Source of the DNA: JAAYJR01 sp964611525
GTDB taxonomy: Bacteria > Bacteroidota > Bacteroidia > Bacteroidales > Prolixibacteraceae
Direction of reading: 5' to 3'
NCBI GenBank assembly: GCA_964611525.1
Contig: CAZTAL010000082.1
Span: 1-33,389, forward strand
Length of the DNA stretch: 33,389 nt
This document shows, one piece after another, positions 7,334 to 16,300 of the stretch (positions are counted from its first letter, which is position 1; each line of letters begins with the position of its first letter). The position numbers and the translations under genes are program-made. The notes under the pieces are model-generated. The model was not told where the DNA came from. It made no database searches and saw only the letters and a program-made list of their open reading frames with translations.

Positions 7334-7341
7334 TATCTTTG
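7334..7341 (+). promoter_or_regulatory. -7 promoter element upstream of the mutL cluster
   Basis: TATCTTTG matches the Bacteroidota TAnnTTTG -7 consensus, 17 bases before the ATG at 7358. A TTG at 7307-7309 is 24 bases upstream, slightly beyond the usual spacing, so the -33 element is uncertain. If used, the 5' leader would be roughly ten bases. Confidence 0.45.
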
Positions 7342-7357
7342 CATAAAAGGTTAGATT

Positions 7358-7669
7358 ATGATTGGACGGTTTTTTTATATTCCGGGAACAAAAAAGTTTC
7401 ATATCACTCCGAGATTTTATGATCCGGACAAAGAAGAACGGGAAGAAAGAGAGCGCAGGATAAGGGAGGAACTGGGTATTTCAGAAGAAAAGGAGGACGA
7501 TGGCAAACCTTACAGGCCTAACATTAAAGGTCAGTTCAGAATAACCCAGGGCGGACGTTCAAAATCAACTGAAAATGCCAGAAGAGCATCCAATATCCGT
7601 CTGATTGTCCTGATAGTTATACTTGTGCTTATTTTTTACCTGTTTTTTTATTCTGATTTAACGTTTTAG
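7358..7669 (+). CDS. Small membrane-anchored protein upstream of mutL, unknown function
   Basis: 103 residues. The N-terminal segment MIGRFFYIPGTKKFHITPRFYDP is followed by a highly charged helix (residues ~24-50, rich in E, R and K). A linker and one C-terminal membrane helix (~81-99, LIVLIVILVLIFYLFFY) come next. There is no signal peptide, so it is probably a tail-anchored inner-membrane protein with the charged part in the cytoplasm. I recognise the F-x-Y-x-P-x-K-K-F-x-I-x-P-R-F-Y-D-P start as a pattern of small conserved proteins in this phylum, without known function. The stop overlaps the GTG start of mutL by one base (TAGTG), so the two are translationally coupled. Confidence 0.75.
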   Translation: MIGRFFYIPGTKKFHITPRFYDPDKEEREERERRIREELGISEEKEDDGKPYRPNIKGQFRITQGGRSKSTENARRASNIRLIVLIVILVLIFYLFFYSDLTF

Positions 7670-9519
7670 TGAGTGATATTATTCAATTATTGCCCGATTC
7701 GGTGGCTAACCAGATAGCTGCCGGTGAAGTTATCCAGCGACCGGCCTCGGTGGTGAAGGAGTTGGTGGAGAACTCCCTTGATGCCGGTGCAGATGAAATT
7801 ACCATCCACATAAAGAATGCCGGGAAAACCCTTATAAAAATTGCCGATAACGGTTGCGGCATGTCCCCGACTGATGCACGCATGGCTTTTGAGAGACATG
7901 CTACCTCGAAAATAATTGCAGCCAATGATCTGTTTTGTATACGCACTCTGGGATTCAGGGGAGAAGCTTTGGCATCAGTTGCTGCTATAGCAGATGTAGA
8001 AATAGATACAAAAAGGATAGAAGATGAGATAGGGACCTTTATTCATATTTCAGGTTCGGAAGTAAAATCACAGGAACCTGTTGGCTGCAATAATGGCACT
8101 GTCATTACTGTTAAAAATCTTTTTTTTAATGTCCCTGCTCGGCGTAAGTTTTTAAAAAGTAACAATGCCGAATTGAGACATATCATTAATGAGTTTCAGC
8201 GGGTGGCTCTGCCAAATCCGGAAATACATTTTTCGCTCTATCATAATAATTCGCTTCTCTATGATCTGAAAAAAAGTAATTATAGAAGGCGGATTGCAGA
8301 TGCTTTCAGTAAAAATATTAACCAAAGCCTTGTCCCTGTGGCTGAGAAAACCAGCCTTGTAAATATTACCGGTTATACGGGGCAACCAAAGTTTGCGCGG
8401 AAAACCATAGGGGAACAATTTTTCTTTGTCAATAAACGATACATGCGAAGTCCGTACTTCCATAAAGCTGTTATGCAGGCTTATGAAAAATTGTTGCCGA
8501 CTGGTACAGTTCCTTCTTATTTTTTATTTTTGGATATTGATCCTGCAGGAATTGATATCAATGTACATCCAACCAAGACAGAAATAAAATTTGAAAATGG
8601 GCAAGCTATCTGGCAAATTATTCATGCTGCTGTGCGTGAATCCCTTGGAAGACATAATGTTGTGCCTTCTATCGATTTCGACCAGAGTGGAAAAATTGAT
8701 ATACCGGTACCAGAAAAAAATAAAGAGAATATTTCTTTTCCTGGAATCAATATTGATCCGGATTATAATCCTTTTGAACAGGATAAGAAAAATTTTCCTC
8801 CAGAAAAAGGATTTGAGTTTCCAGGAAAGAAAAATATCAATAACTGGGAGCAATTATATGTCGGATTGGACGAAGATGACCGACGATTAGGTCAGCAACA
8901 AATAGACTTTAGCAGGGAGAGGCAGCCTGATTCGTCGATTTCGGAGAAATATGCAGGCAAAAAAGTATTGCAATTGAAGCAAAGGTTTATTCTTACCCCT
9001 GTCAAATCAGGTTTGATGATAATTGACCAAAAACGGGCACATGAACGTATATTTTTTGAAAAATTTATGGAGATACTTAAATCCGATTCGGTAGCAAGCC
9101 AGCAGCATCTTTTTCCTCAGACCCTCGAGCTTGATCCGAGTGATGCAGAATTGCTGAAAAATATACTGGATGATTTGATATCTCTTGGTTTCGATATACG
9201 GGAATTCGGCAAAAATACATTTGTTATCAGTGGCACACCCGGAGTGCTTCATGTGGATTCTCCCGAAATATTGGTTGGAAAATTATTGGAAGAATATAAA
9301 AATTCACCGGCAAATGCCAAAGATAAAGTAAAGGAACAGGTTGCTATCTCACTAGCTAAAAGTTCTGCCCTGAGTTACCGGGCTGATCTTGAGCAGGAGG
9401 AAATTGACTATCTTATTGATAACTTGTTTGCCTGTTCAATGCCAAATTATTCACCGGAAGGGAAAAAAGTGTTAACTATACTTTCTTTAGAAGACATTGA
9501 AAAGATGTTGCATAAATGA
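7669..9519 (+). CDS. mutL: DNA mismatch repair protein MutL
   Basis: 616 residues, starting at a GTG that shares its first base with the upstream stop codon. The N-terminal GHKL ATPase is textbook: ANQIAAGEVIQRP, VVKELVENSLDAGA (motif I Glu and Asn), IADNGCGM (motif II) and TLGFRGEALASV (motif III), then the DQR-equivalent segment around EQFFFVNKRYMRSPYF and VHPTKTEIKF. A charged linker (~335-430) precedes the C-terminal dimerisation domain. MutL couples MutS mismatch recognition to strand processing. The C-terminal endonuclease signature DQHA(X)2E(X)4E appears as DQKRAHERIFFE (D453, Lys instead of His at 455). The zinc-binding C-x-H-G-R-P-like motif is replaced by CSMPNYSPEGK, so endonuclease activity is doubtful. 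It heads a cluster with two rhomboid proteases. Confidence 0.97.
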   Translation: MSDIIQLLPDSVANQIAAGEVIQRPASVVKELVENSLDAGADEITIHIKNAGKTLIKIADNGCGMSPTDARMAFERHATSKIIAANDLFCIRTLGFRGEALASVAAIADVEIDTKRIEDEIGTFIHISGSEVKSQEPVGCNNGTVITVKNLFFNVPARRKFLKSNNAELRHIINEFQRVALPNPEIHFSLYHNNSLLYDLKKSNYRRRIADAFSKNINQSLVPVAEKTSLVNITGYTGQPKFARKTIGEQFFFVNKRYMRSPYFHKAVMQAYEKLLPTGTVPSYFLFLDIDPAGIDINVHPTKTEIKFENGQAIWQIIHAAVRESLGRHNVVPSIDFDQSGKIDIPVPEKNKENISFPGINIDPDYNPFEQDKKNFPPEKGFEFPGKKNINNWEQLYVGLDEDDRRLGQQQIDFSRERQPDSSISEKYAGKKVLQLKQRFILTPVKSGLMIIDQKRAHERIFFEKFMEILKSDSVASQQHLFPQTLELDPSDAELLKNILDDLISLGFDIREFGKNTFVISGTPGVLHVDSPEILVGKLLEEYKNSPANAKDKVKEQVAISLAKSSALSYRADLEQEEIDYLIDNLFACSMPNYSPEGKKVLTILSLEDIEKMLHK

Positions 9520-9590
9520 CAATATGTCGTTATTTTATCAATATTTTTAATTGGTCTGGCAATTGCTGGGAACACAAATAAATTAAGAAA

Positions 9591-10403
9591 ATGAATTATA
9601 GACCCGTAGGAAATAACATTCCACCTGTTGTAAAAAACCTGATTATTATTAATGTGCTTTTTTTATTGGCCACCTGGGTTCTGCAGGGCAGGGGAATTGA
9701 TTTAGTCGAATTTTTCGGTATGCATTATCCGGCTTCTGATAAATTCAGACTTCATCAGATAATAACCCATATGTTCATGCACGGTGGACTTGCACACCTT
9801 TTTTTTAATATGTTTGCCCTTTGGATGTTTGGGCGGGTACTTGAAAGTGTATGGGGTTCAAGACGATTCCTGATCTATTATTTTGTAACAGGACTGGGAG
9901 CTGTCACCCTGCATATGTTTGTCAGTTATCTTGAGATTTCTAGTATGCAGAATACTGTTGAAGCTTTCAGAAATACACCTTCCCCTGAAATCCTTGATCA
10001 GTTTGTTAATAAGAATCTACCGAATGCTTCAGCCCATGTCCGCGATTTTATCAATACATGGTATGACAATCCTTCTAATTCTTCTTACGCTGCTGAGGGA
10101 CGAAATCTTATGAAGCGAATTCTAGATTTGAAAATGAATATACCCACAGTTGGTGCTTCAGGAGCAGTGTTTGGCGTTTTGCTGGCTTTTGGGGTGTTAT
10201 TTCCCAATACTCAATTGATGTTACTTTTTCCTCCTATTCCCATCAGAGCAAAGTATTTTGTGATTGGATACGGATTAATTGAACTTTATCTTGGATTTTC
10301 GCAGCCCGGAAGTAATGTTGCACACTTTGCTCACCTTGGTGGCATGTTATTTGGTTATTTATTAATCAAATACTGGAATAAAAAAACTAAGCATTTTTAT
10401 TGA
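9591..10403 (+). CDS. Rhomboid family intramembrane serine protease (first of tandem pair)
   Basis: 270 residues with six or more membrane helices. The rhomboid landmarks are all present: HMFMHGGLAHLFFNMFALWMFG (oxyanion-side HxxxN helix), GASGAVFG with catalytic Ser190, and AHFAHLGGMLFGYL with catalytic His248. The protein should cleave membrane helices inside the lipid bilayer; the substrate is unknown. It carries an unusual hydrophilic insertion of about 70 residues (~115-183, with a predicted helical, charged character) between the second or third helix and the catalytic Ser helix. The stop codon is directly followed by the ATG of the second rhomboid, so they form an operon, separated from mutL by 71 bases. 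Confidence 0.95.
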   Translation: MNYRPVGNNIPPVVKNLIIINVLFLLATWVLQGRGIDLVEFFGMHYPASDKFRLHQIITHMFMHGGLAHLFFNMFALWMFGRVLESVWGSRRFLIYYFVTGLGAVTLHMFVSYLEISSMQNTVEAFRNTPSPEILDQFVNKNLPNASAHVRDFINTWYDNPSNSSYAAEGRNLMKRILDLKMNIPTVGASGAVFGVLLAFGVLFPNTQLMLLFPPIPIRAKYFVIGYGLIELYLGFSQPGSNVAHFAHLGGMLFGYLLIKYWNKKTKHFY

Positions 10404-11276
10404 ATGGATATTTGGACTGAAATAAAAAGAACATTTAAGGAGGGTTCTGTTTTAACTAGATTGATTTATATTAATCTCGGAGTATTTTTGGTAATTAAAA
10501 TCATAGGTGTTTTTTTTTACTTGGCAGGTAGGAATCTTTTTTTGGTTGAATGGCTTTCGGTGCCATCGGATTTAACTATGCTGGCGGGCAGGCCATGGAC
10601 TCCTCTAACATATATGTTCCTGCACGCCGGATTTCTCCATCTTCTTTTTAATATACTGGGGCTATACTGGTTCGGCAAATTGTTTCTTTATCATTTTGAA
10701 GGAGAGAAGTTGTGGATTGTTTATTTGTTGGGGGGAATTAGCGGAGCATTTTTGTATGTATTTGCTTTTAATATTTTTCCGGCTTTCGTTGCAGTAAGAG
10801 GACTCCTTCTTGGCGCTTCAGCATCGGTACTAGCAATTTTAACTGCTACGGCAGTTTATGATCCGAACAGGGAAATACATCTGTTTTTTATTGGCAGATT
10901 CCCGTTAAAATATGTCGCTATTTTTTATGTAGTCTTATCTGTAATTGGCATTTCAGCATCAAATCCGGGAGGTAATCTTGCCCACCTTGGAGGTGCTGCC
11001 TTTGGTTGGTTTTATATTTATCAGCTTCGTCGCGGGAGGGATACCGGATCATGGTTGACCAGTCTTGCTAACAAGATGAAAAACCGGTTGAAATCGAGGG
11101 AAAAAATGAAAGTAACCTTCCATAATCAACCTCCACGAGATGATTATGAATACAACCGTCAAAAAAACATGTACCAGGAAGAAATAAACCGTATCCTGGA
11201 CAAGATAGCCCAATCAGGATATGATAGTCTAACCAAAAAAGAAAAGGAAATACTTTTCAAGCAGGGAAGGAAATGA
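10404..11276 (+). CDS. Rhomboid family intramembrane serine protease with cytoplasmic DUF6576-like tail
   Basis: 290 residues, beginning immediately after the stop of the first rhomboid. Conserved motifs are PLTYMFLHAGFLHLLFNILGLYWFG, LGASASVLAI with catalytic Ser139, and NLAHLGGAAFGW with catalytic His194. The Ser motif reads GASA where most family members have GxSG, but the nucleophile itself is kept. After the last helix comes a soluble basic tail (~205-290) whose end (YQEEINRILDKIAQSGYDSL, then TKKEKEILF) matches the small DUF6576-type domain often attached to Bacteroidota rhomboids. The two rhomboids are distant paralogues rather than recent duplicates. They may have different substrates or form a hetero-complex (inference). 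Confidence 0.93.
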   Translation: MDIWTEIKRTFKEGSVLTRLIYINLGVFLVIKIIGVFFYLAGRNLFLVEWLSVPSDLTMLAGRPWTPLTYMFLHAGFLHLLFNILGLYWFGKLFLYHFEGEKLWIVYLLGGISGAFLYVFAFNIFPAFVAVRGLLLGASASVLAILTATAVYDPNREIHLFFIGRFPLKYVAIFYVVLSVIGISASNPGGNLAHLGGAAFGWFYIYQLRRGRDTGSWLTSLANKMKNRLKSREKMKVTFHNQPPRDDYEYNRQKNMYQEEINRILDKIAQSGYDSLTKKEKEILFKQGRK

Positions 11277-11280
11277 TAAG

Positions 11281-11322
11281 GAGATTATATTTTTTTGAAA
11301 TTTATCAGAAAGATATAATCTC
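11281..11322. repeat. 10-bp inverted repeat between convergent genes
   Basis: GAGATTATAT at 11281-11290 is perfectly complementary to ATATAATCTC at 11313-11322, with a 22-base loop. It lies in the convergent junction of the second rhomboid (ends 11276) and yihY (ends 11305), and the right arm lies in the yihY coding end. There is no T-run after either arm, so it may slow transcription but is not a standard intrinsic terminator. Confidence 0.4.
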
Positions 11323-12279
11323 TTCCTCTCCCAGATTTTTTTTTTCACCAACTTCTTCTTTTTCAGTACGGGCTTGGTATATGCTTGCATTCAGTTCAAA
11401 TCCGATAAGGAGTATCAAAGACATGATATAAGTTAGAAAAAGTATAATCAGCAATGTACCTATGGAACCATAAAGTTTGTTATACTGACTGAAGTTATTA
11501 ATATAGAAAGTAAAGCCTGTTAATGCAATAATACTTAGTATAGTTGACAGGGTGCCTCCTGCCGAGATAAAACGCCATTTTGTTTTCTTCGCGGGAGCGA
11601 AATAATATAAAAAAGAATAGGCAAAGAAAAAGAGGAAAATAATTACTACCCATTTTCCAAAATTAAGAAGGAATACAGTAAAATTGTCACGTAATATTTC
11701 ATTTTCCCTCAGGTAGTTAATAACTGTTTGTCCACCTGCAAGCAGAGTAATAGCAATAGTGAGTAATACAGAAAGAATAATAAGTAACAATATTGCAGTT
11801 AATCGCTGGCTTATCCATGAACGCCGGTGTATACTGTGTATAGTAGCATCGAAAGCACTCATCATGGAAGCAAGTCCGTTAGTAGCAAAAACCAGCGCCA
11901 TTAAAAATCCAAAAGAAAGCAATCCGCCTCTTGGTCTTGTTATAATATCTTTCACAGTATCCTCAACTGTACTAAATGTGCTTTGGGGTAGTAGCTCATG
12001 GATAAGGTAAAAAAGTTCATTTTGAAAATTTTCTATGGGTATGTAAGGGATAAGAGTGAATAAAAACAATATGGCTGGAAAGAAAGCTATAAAAAATGAA
12101 AATGCTATGGCTGATGCCCGGGTTGTAATGGAACCATTAACAATGCTACGCCAAAAGAACAGGGCTACATTATAAATTGGTATACCATCAAAAAATGGCA
12201 AGGAAATTTGTTCAGCCCTTTCAATGAGTTTTTCTACGTTATTTTTGTACCACTTGTGATTATATAAACCCTTCTTCAT
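11305..12279 (-). CDS. YihY/BrkB family inner-membrane protein
   Basis: 324 residues with the family layout: a cytoplasmic N-terminal helix, then about six membrane segments (AIAFSFFIAFFPAILFLFTL, LLSFGFLMALVFATNGLASM, LTAILLLIILSVLLTIAITLL, WVVIIFLFFFAYSFLYYFAP, ISAGGTLSTILSIIALTGFTF, LYGSIGTLLIILFLTYIMSL). A charged C-terminal tail rich in Glu follows. The family signatures A-x-S-x-x-F-x-x-F-P-A and the YYFAP(A)KKTKWR segment are present. Formerly annotated as ribonuclease BN, the family is now regarded as membrane proteins of unclear function. The gene lies four bases after the DUF4783 gene, so the two are co-transcribed. Confidence 0.93.
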   Translation of the reverse strand: MKKGLYNHKWYKNNVEKLIERAEQISLPFFDGIPIYNVALFFWRSIVNGSITTRASAIAFSFFIAFFPAILFLFTLIPYIPIENFQNELFYLIHELLPQSTFSTVEDTVKDIITRPRGGLLSFGFLMALVFATNGLASMMSAFDATIHSIHRRSWISQRLTAILLLIILSVLLTIAITLLAGGQTVINYLRENEILRDNFTVFLLNFGKWVVIIFLFFFAYSFLYYFAPAKKTKWRFISAGGTLSTILSIIALTGFTFYINNFSQYNKLYGSIGTLLIILFLTYIMSLILLIGFELNASIYQARTEKEEVGEKKNLGEEEIISF

Positions 12280-12283
12280 AGGG

Positions 12284-12685
12284 TTATTCCTGTTTTTCTA
12301 TTCTTAACTGATGGATATATTCTTTACCTTCGCTCTGTTTAAGTAAAAAGTAAACCCTGAAATCACCTTGTTTGGTTCCAAGATTGCCAATGACATATTT
12401 AGCTTCATCCTTACCACCCTTATGAATCACTGTGAAACTAACAGGTTTATAAGAATTGAAGAAATTACCGACAATTTGTTGCGCCTGTGCTTTGCTATAA
12501 ACATTATCGCTTTCGGGTACAACCAACTCAACATTTTGATTGAAATGATCGGAAAGAATTTTAGCATTACCCGATTTCAGGCTTAATATTATGTCATCGG
12601 AAACCTGACTTTTTGCAGATAATGAGCTAATAATAATTACTGCAAAAAGGGTAATTATAATAAATGATTTCTTTCTTAATGGCAT
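12284..12685 (-). CDS. DUF4783 family periplasmic protein
   Basis: 133 residues when started at ATG 12685 (MPLRKKSFIIITLFAVIIISSLSA), which gives a normal signal peptide ending near SLSAKSQ. An in-frame ATG at 12715 would add ten residues before it and is less likely. The mature part (DDIILSLKSGNAKILSDHFN, ELVVPESDNVYSKAQAQQIV, FFNSYKPVSFTVIHKG, then YVIGNL and FRVYFLLKQSEGKEYIHQLRIEK) is a small alpha/beta fold of the NTF2 or DUF4783 type common in Bacteroidota. The function is unknown. It is followed four bases later by yihY and is divergent from rlmH. A -7 element TACTTTTG lies at 12742-12735 on this strand. Confidence 0.85.
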   Translation of the reverse strand: MPLRKKSFIIITLFAVIIISSLSAKSQVSDDIILSLKSGNAKILSDHFNQNVELVVPESDNVYSKAQAQQIVGNFFNSYKPVSFTVIHKGGKDEAKYVIGNLGTKQGDFRVYFLLKQSEGKEYIHQLRIEKQE

Positions 12686-12734
12686 ATTTATTATTTTCAG
12701 AGATTTAAACTCCATATTTATAGCAAAAACTATG

Positions 12735-12742
12735 CAAAAGTA
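12735..12742 (-). promoter_or_regulatory. -7 promoter element for the DUF4783-yihY operon
   Basis: The minus strand reads TACTTTTG, matching TAnnTTTG, 49 bases before the chosen ATG at 12685. No convincing -33 TTG is seen at the usual distance. That position is occupied by a short tandem repeat. Confidence 0.35.
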
Positions 12743-12745
12743 TTG

Positions 12746-12774
12746 TAGCTTCTTAATTTAGCTTCTTAATTTAG
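12746..12774. repeat. Short tandem repeat in the divergent promoter region
   Basis: TAGCTTCTTAATT is repeated exactly twice (12746-12758 and 12759-12771), followed by another TAG. The 13-bp period is compatible with replication slippage. It sits between the divergent DUF4783 and rlmH promoters. Confidence 0.75.
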
Positions 12775-12808
12775 TGTAAAATTATAAAATTATAATTCAT
12801 TTTACAGA

Positions 12809-13282
12809 ATGAAGATTACTTTATTGGTTACAGGGAAAACTAATGAACGTTTTTTAAAGGAAGGTATTGAACTTTATACTAAGCGACTAGTACATTATTG
12901 CGATTTTAAATTTATTGAAATTCCTCAGTTAAAAAGAGTTAAGAATATTGAAAAAGAAGTTCAGAAAATTTTAGAAGGAGAAAAAATTCTTGCCAAAGTG
13001 AGTCATGAAAAAGAATTACATTTGTTTGATGAACATGGTACTAATTATTCCTCGCAGGAGTTTGCGGTATTTATTGAGAAAAAAATGATATACGGCGCTA
13101 AGGAGTTGATTTTTGCGATTGGAGGACCATATGGTTTTTCAGATGAGGTTTATAAGAAAGCTGCATCAAAAATTTCGCTTTCGCGAATGACCTTTTCTCA
13201 TCAATTGGCTCGACTTTTGTGTACTGAACAAATTTACAGGGCTTTTACCATTATAAGGGGTGAACCATATCATAATGAATAG
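12809..13282 (+). CDS. rlmH: 23S rRNA (pseudouridine1915-N3)-methyltransferase RlmH
   Basis: 157 residues, the normal length for RlmH (SPOUT superfamily). The start MKITLLVTGKTNERFLKEGI, the SAM-binding knot segment FAIGGPYGFSDEV and the C-terminal signature SLSRMTFSHQLARLLCTEQI, with the final RGEPYHNE, are all diagnostic. It methylates pseudouridine 1915 in helix 69 of 23S rRNA in the assembled 70S ribosome, using S-adenosylmethionine. It is divergent from DUF4783-yihY and followed 26 bases later by a large histidine kinase gene that may share its transcript. Confidence 0.97.
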   Translation: MKITLLVTGKTNERFLKEGIELYTKRLVHYCDFKFIEIPQLKRVKNIEKEVQKILEGEKILAKVSHEKELHLFDEHGTNYSSQEFAVFIEKKMIYGAKELIFAIGGPYGFSDEVYKKAASKISLSRMTFSHQLARLLCTEQIYRAFTIIRGEPYHNE

Positions 13283-13308
13283 ACGTATAGGTTCTAAAAG
13301 TATCTAAT

Positions 13309-16300
13309 ATGTTACTGAAATTAAATAAATATAGTTACCTTGTTATTGCTGTTTGTATTTTTATAATAGCTGCAATTATTGAAAACGGACTTTTTAAAAA
13401 ACATCCTGAAACCCATTTGATCAATGATTTCCGGGAACAAATAAATGAAAATGAGAAAGAGCTTGTAGGTTATTTGACTTCTATTGCTTCCATAGCTCAC
13501 AATGATGATTTTATAGGTAATTTTCATGAACATGTCAATGAGGATATTAGCTGGCTCAAAGAAAAATATTTCGGTATTTTAGTATATAAGTCCGGTGACT
13601 TACACTATTGGTCTGACCGTTCGATATCTTTTTATGAAGAACAGGACAGCTTGTTACTGAAGGGAGAAGGACTGATCCAGATGCCTAATGGTTATTACCT
13701 AGTGAGGGGATTAGTTCAGGATGATTATCATATTTATGGATTACACCTGATTAAGTATAGCTACAGTTATGAGAATAAATATCTCAGGAATTCTTTTTCA
13801 AAAGAATATGACCTTCCCGATGATTTTAAAGTTGTTGAAAGCGAGAGTGAAGATACTTATCCTGTTTATAGCATTAATTGCAATTATCTTTTTTCTATTC
13901 AACCGGTAGGCAGTTACCTTTGTACAACAAAGCAATTATATCTTCCGGGATTTATTTATTTTATCGGCCTCCTTATACTTTTACTTTGTTTCCGTCAATG
14001 GTTTATTGATTTGGAAGCACATCATTTATTGAAGCTGTTCTTCCTTGGTATTGCCCTGTTTATTGTTTATTGGCTTCACCTAATATTCAGGATACCTAAG
14101 GTTTTTTTCCATTTAGATTTTTTTAGTCCTTCTGTTTTTGCCCTCAGTTACTGGTTGCCTTCATTGGGAGATTTTTTCTTATTATCTGTGTTTTTTCTTT
14201 TCTGGATGTTCAATTTTGGGAAAAGTATTGATATTGAAAAAATAGAACGGGATACCATGCTGCAGGGGAAAAAAATTATTGTGTCATTCCTTATTCTATC
14301 TGGTAGTTTTTATCTGTTAGTGCATTATTATATCAGAGAACTTATTTTTAACAGTACAATATCATTTTCGCTGAACAGGATTATCGATGTTACTGCACAA
14401 ACCGGACTGGCAATTTTTGCAGTTGGATTATTGTTATTGGCAGTTTTGTTTTTTACGATTAAAATTGTTGACAAGTCACATAATGATTTTAAATTTTATG
14501 AACTGGCAGGTATAGTTTTGGTGATTTCATTATTACTGGGAGTCCTCCAATATATTTCAGTGGGCAAGGTTTATTATGAAGCACTGTCATTGTATATAGC
14601 AGCAACAATTTTGGCTTCTTTGTTCAGTAAAAATTATCTTCAAAAATTTACTTTAAGTTATTTGATCATATTTGTTTCGGCGGCATCATTATATTCACTC
14701 GTGGTTTTTTACCACACCACCGCATCTAAACAGAGGGAAATGCAAAAACTGATGGCAACTAATCTTGTTGCTGAACGTGATCCTGCTGCTGAAGTATTTC
14801 TGGTTGAAATCCAAAATCAAATCAATATCGATTCAGTTATACCGAGGTTGATATTAGAAGATGAGGGACTTATCGATTATATTGAACAAAAATATTTCAG
14901 TAGTTATTTCAGACGTTATGACGTGAGATTTTTTGTTTGTTCGGGAACAGACAGTCTGTTTATAGAAATGGAAAAAAGAATGGCACCATGTATAGATTTT
15001 TTTAAAGACATGATAGAAGTCCAGGGTATTAAAATAGAGGGAACAAATTTCTATTTCATGGATAATATGAACGGGCGTATCTCTTATACCGGTTGGCTTC
15101 ATTATGGAGGAGTTTCTGTTTTTATTGAGTTAAATTCCGATTTACTTATTGAGGGCATTGGCTTCCCTGAATTGCTTATTGATAAATCAATGGCCAGAAC
15201 TGACAATTATAAGAAATTTGATTACGCAAAATATTACGGTGGTGAGCTTACTGACAAGCATGGTGACTATAATTATAATTTTTATGTGCATTCTTATCCC
15301 GCGTCAGATAAAGAGTACGAGTATTATACCTGGGATGGGATGGAACATTTTTTTTACCATTCGCGTGAAGACAATTACGTTATTGTATCACGGGAAATGT
15401 TTAATGTTGTAGACTATCTTATATCCTTCCCTTATCTGTTTGTTTTTTATTTATTGTCAGTATTAATTCTTATTTTAATTGTTAATCGGTCGGTCCGGAG
15501 ACATGGTGTTAATTTCGATTTAAAATTTAAAATTCAGGCAGCTATCATTTCTATTGTATTTGTTTCTTTACTGATGGTTGCTATGGCTACAGTATGGTAT
15601 AATGTCAGGGAATATAAGGAAGGTCACAGGAAAGATCTGAATGAGAAAATGATATCCATTGCTGAGGAAATCGATATGAGCTTGGAAGATGTGGACGAAA
15701 TCACTGTTGGGTTAGTAGACTGGCTTAACCGTGAATTGATTAAACTTTCTAATATTTTTAAGACAGATATAAATATTTATGGTACAGACGGGAGATTGAT
15801 CACTTCTTCGCGTAATGAGATTTATAACCGCGGATTGATTTCCCCTATGATGAATACACGAGCTTATTACCAGATTTTTAATAATTTTCAAATTAACTAC
15901 CTTTTGCCTGAGGAGATTGGAAAGATGTCTTATTTGTCTGCATACAGGCCAATAATAAATAACACAGGAGATTATCTGGGAGTTATCAATTTGCCCTATT
16001 TTATCAAACAAGACCGTTATAGTCAGGAACTTTCCACTATTATCGTTGCATTTCTCAACTTGTATGTGTTATTATTCCTAGTTAGTATTATTGTTGCGAT
16101 ATTTATTTCAAATCAAATTACACGTCCACTTGTGATAATTCAGGAAAATCTTCGAAAGATGCAGTTGGGTAAGAAAAATGAGCCCATTTATTATAAACGT
16201 AATGACGAAATCGGCAGTCTTGTTAAGGAATATAATAGAAAAGTTGATGAACTAGCCGTGAGTGCAGAATTGCTTGCACGATCAGAACGTGAATCTGCCT

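Noticed and set aside
11281..11322. Inverted repeat as an intrinsic terminator for the convergent rhomboid and yihY genes
   Set aside because: Neither arm is followed by a T-run in the direction of transcription and the loop is long. It is kept only as a repeat.
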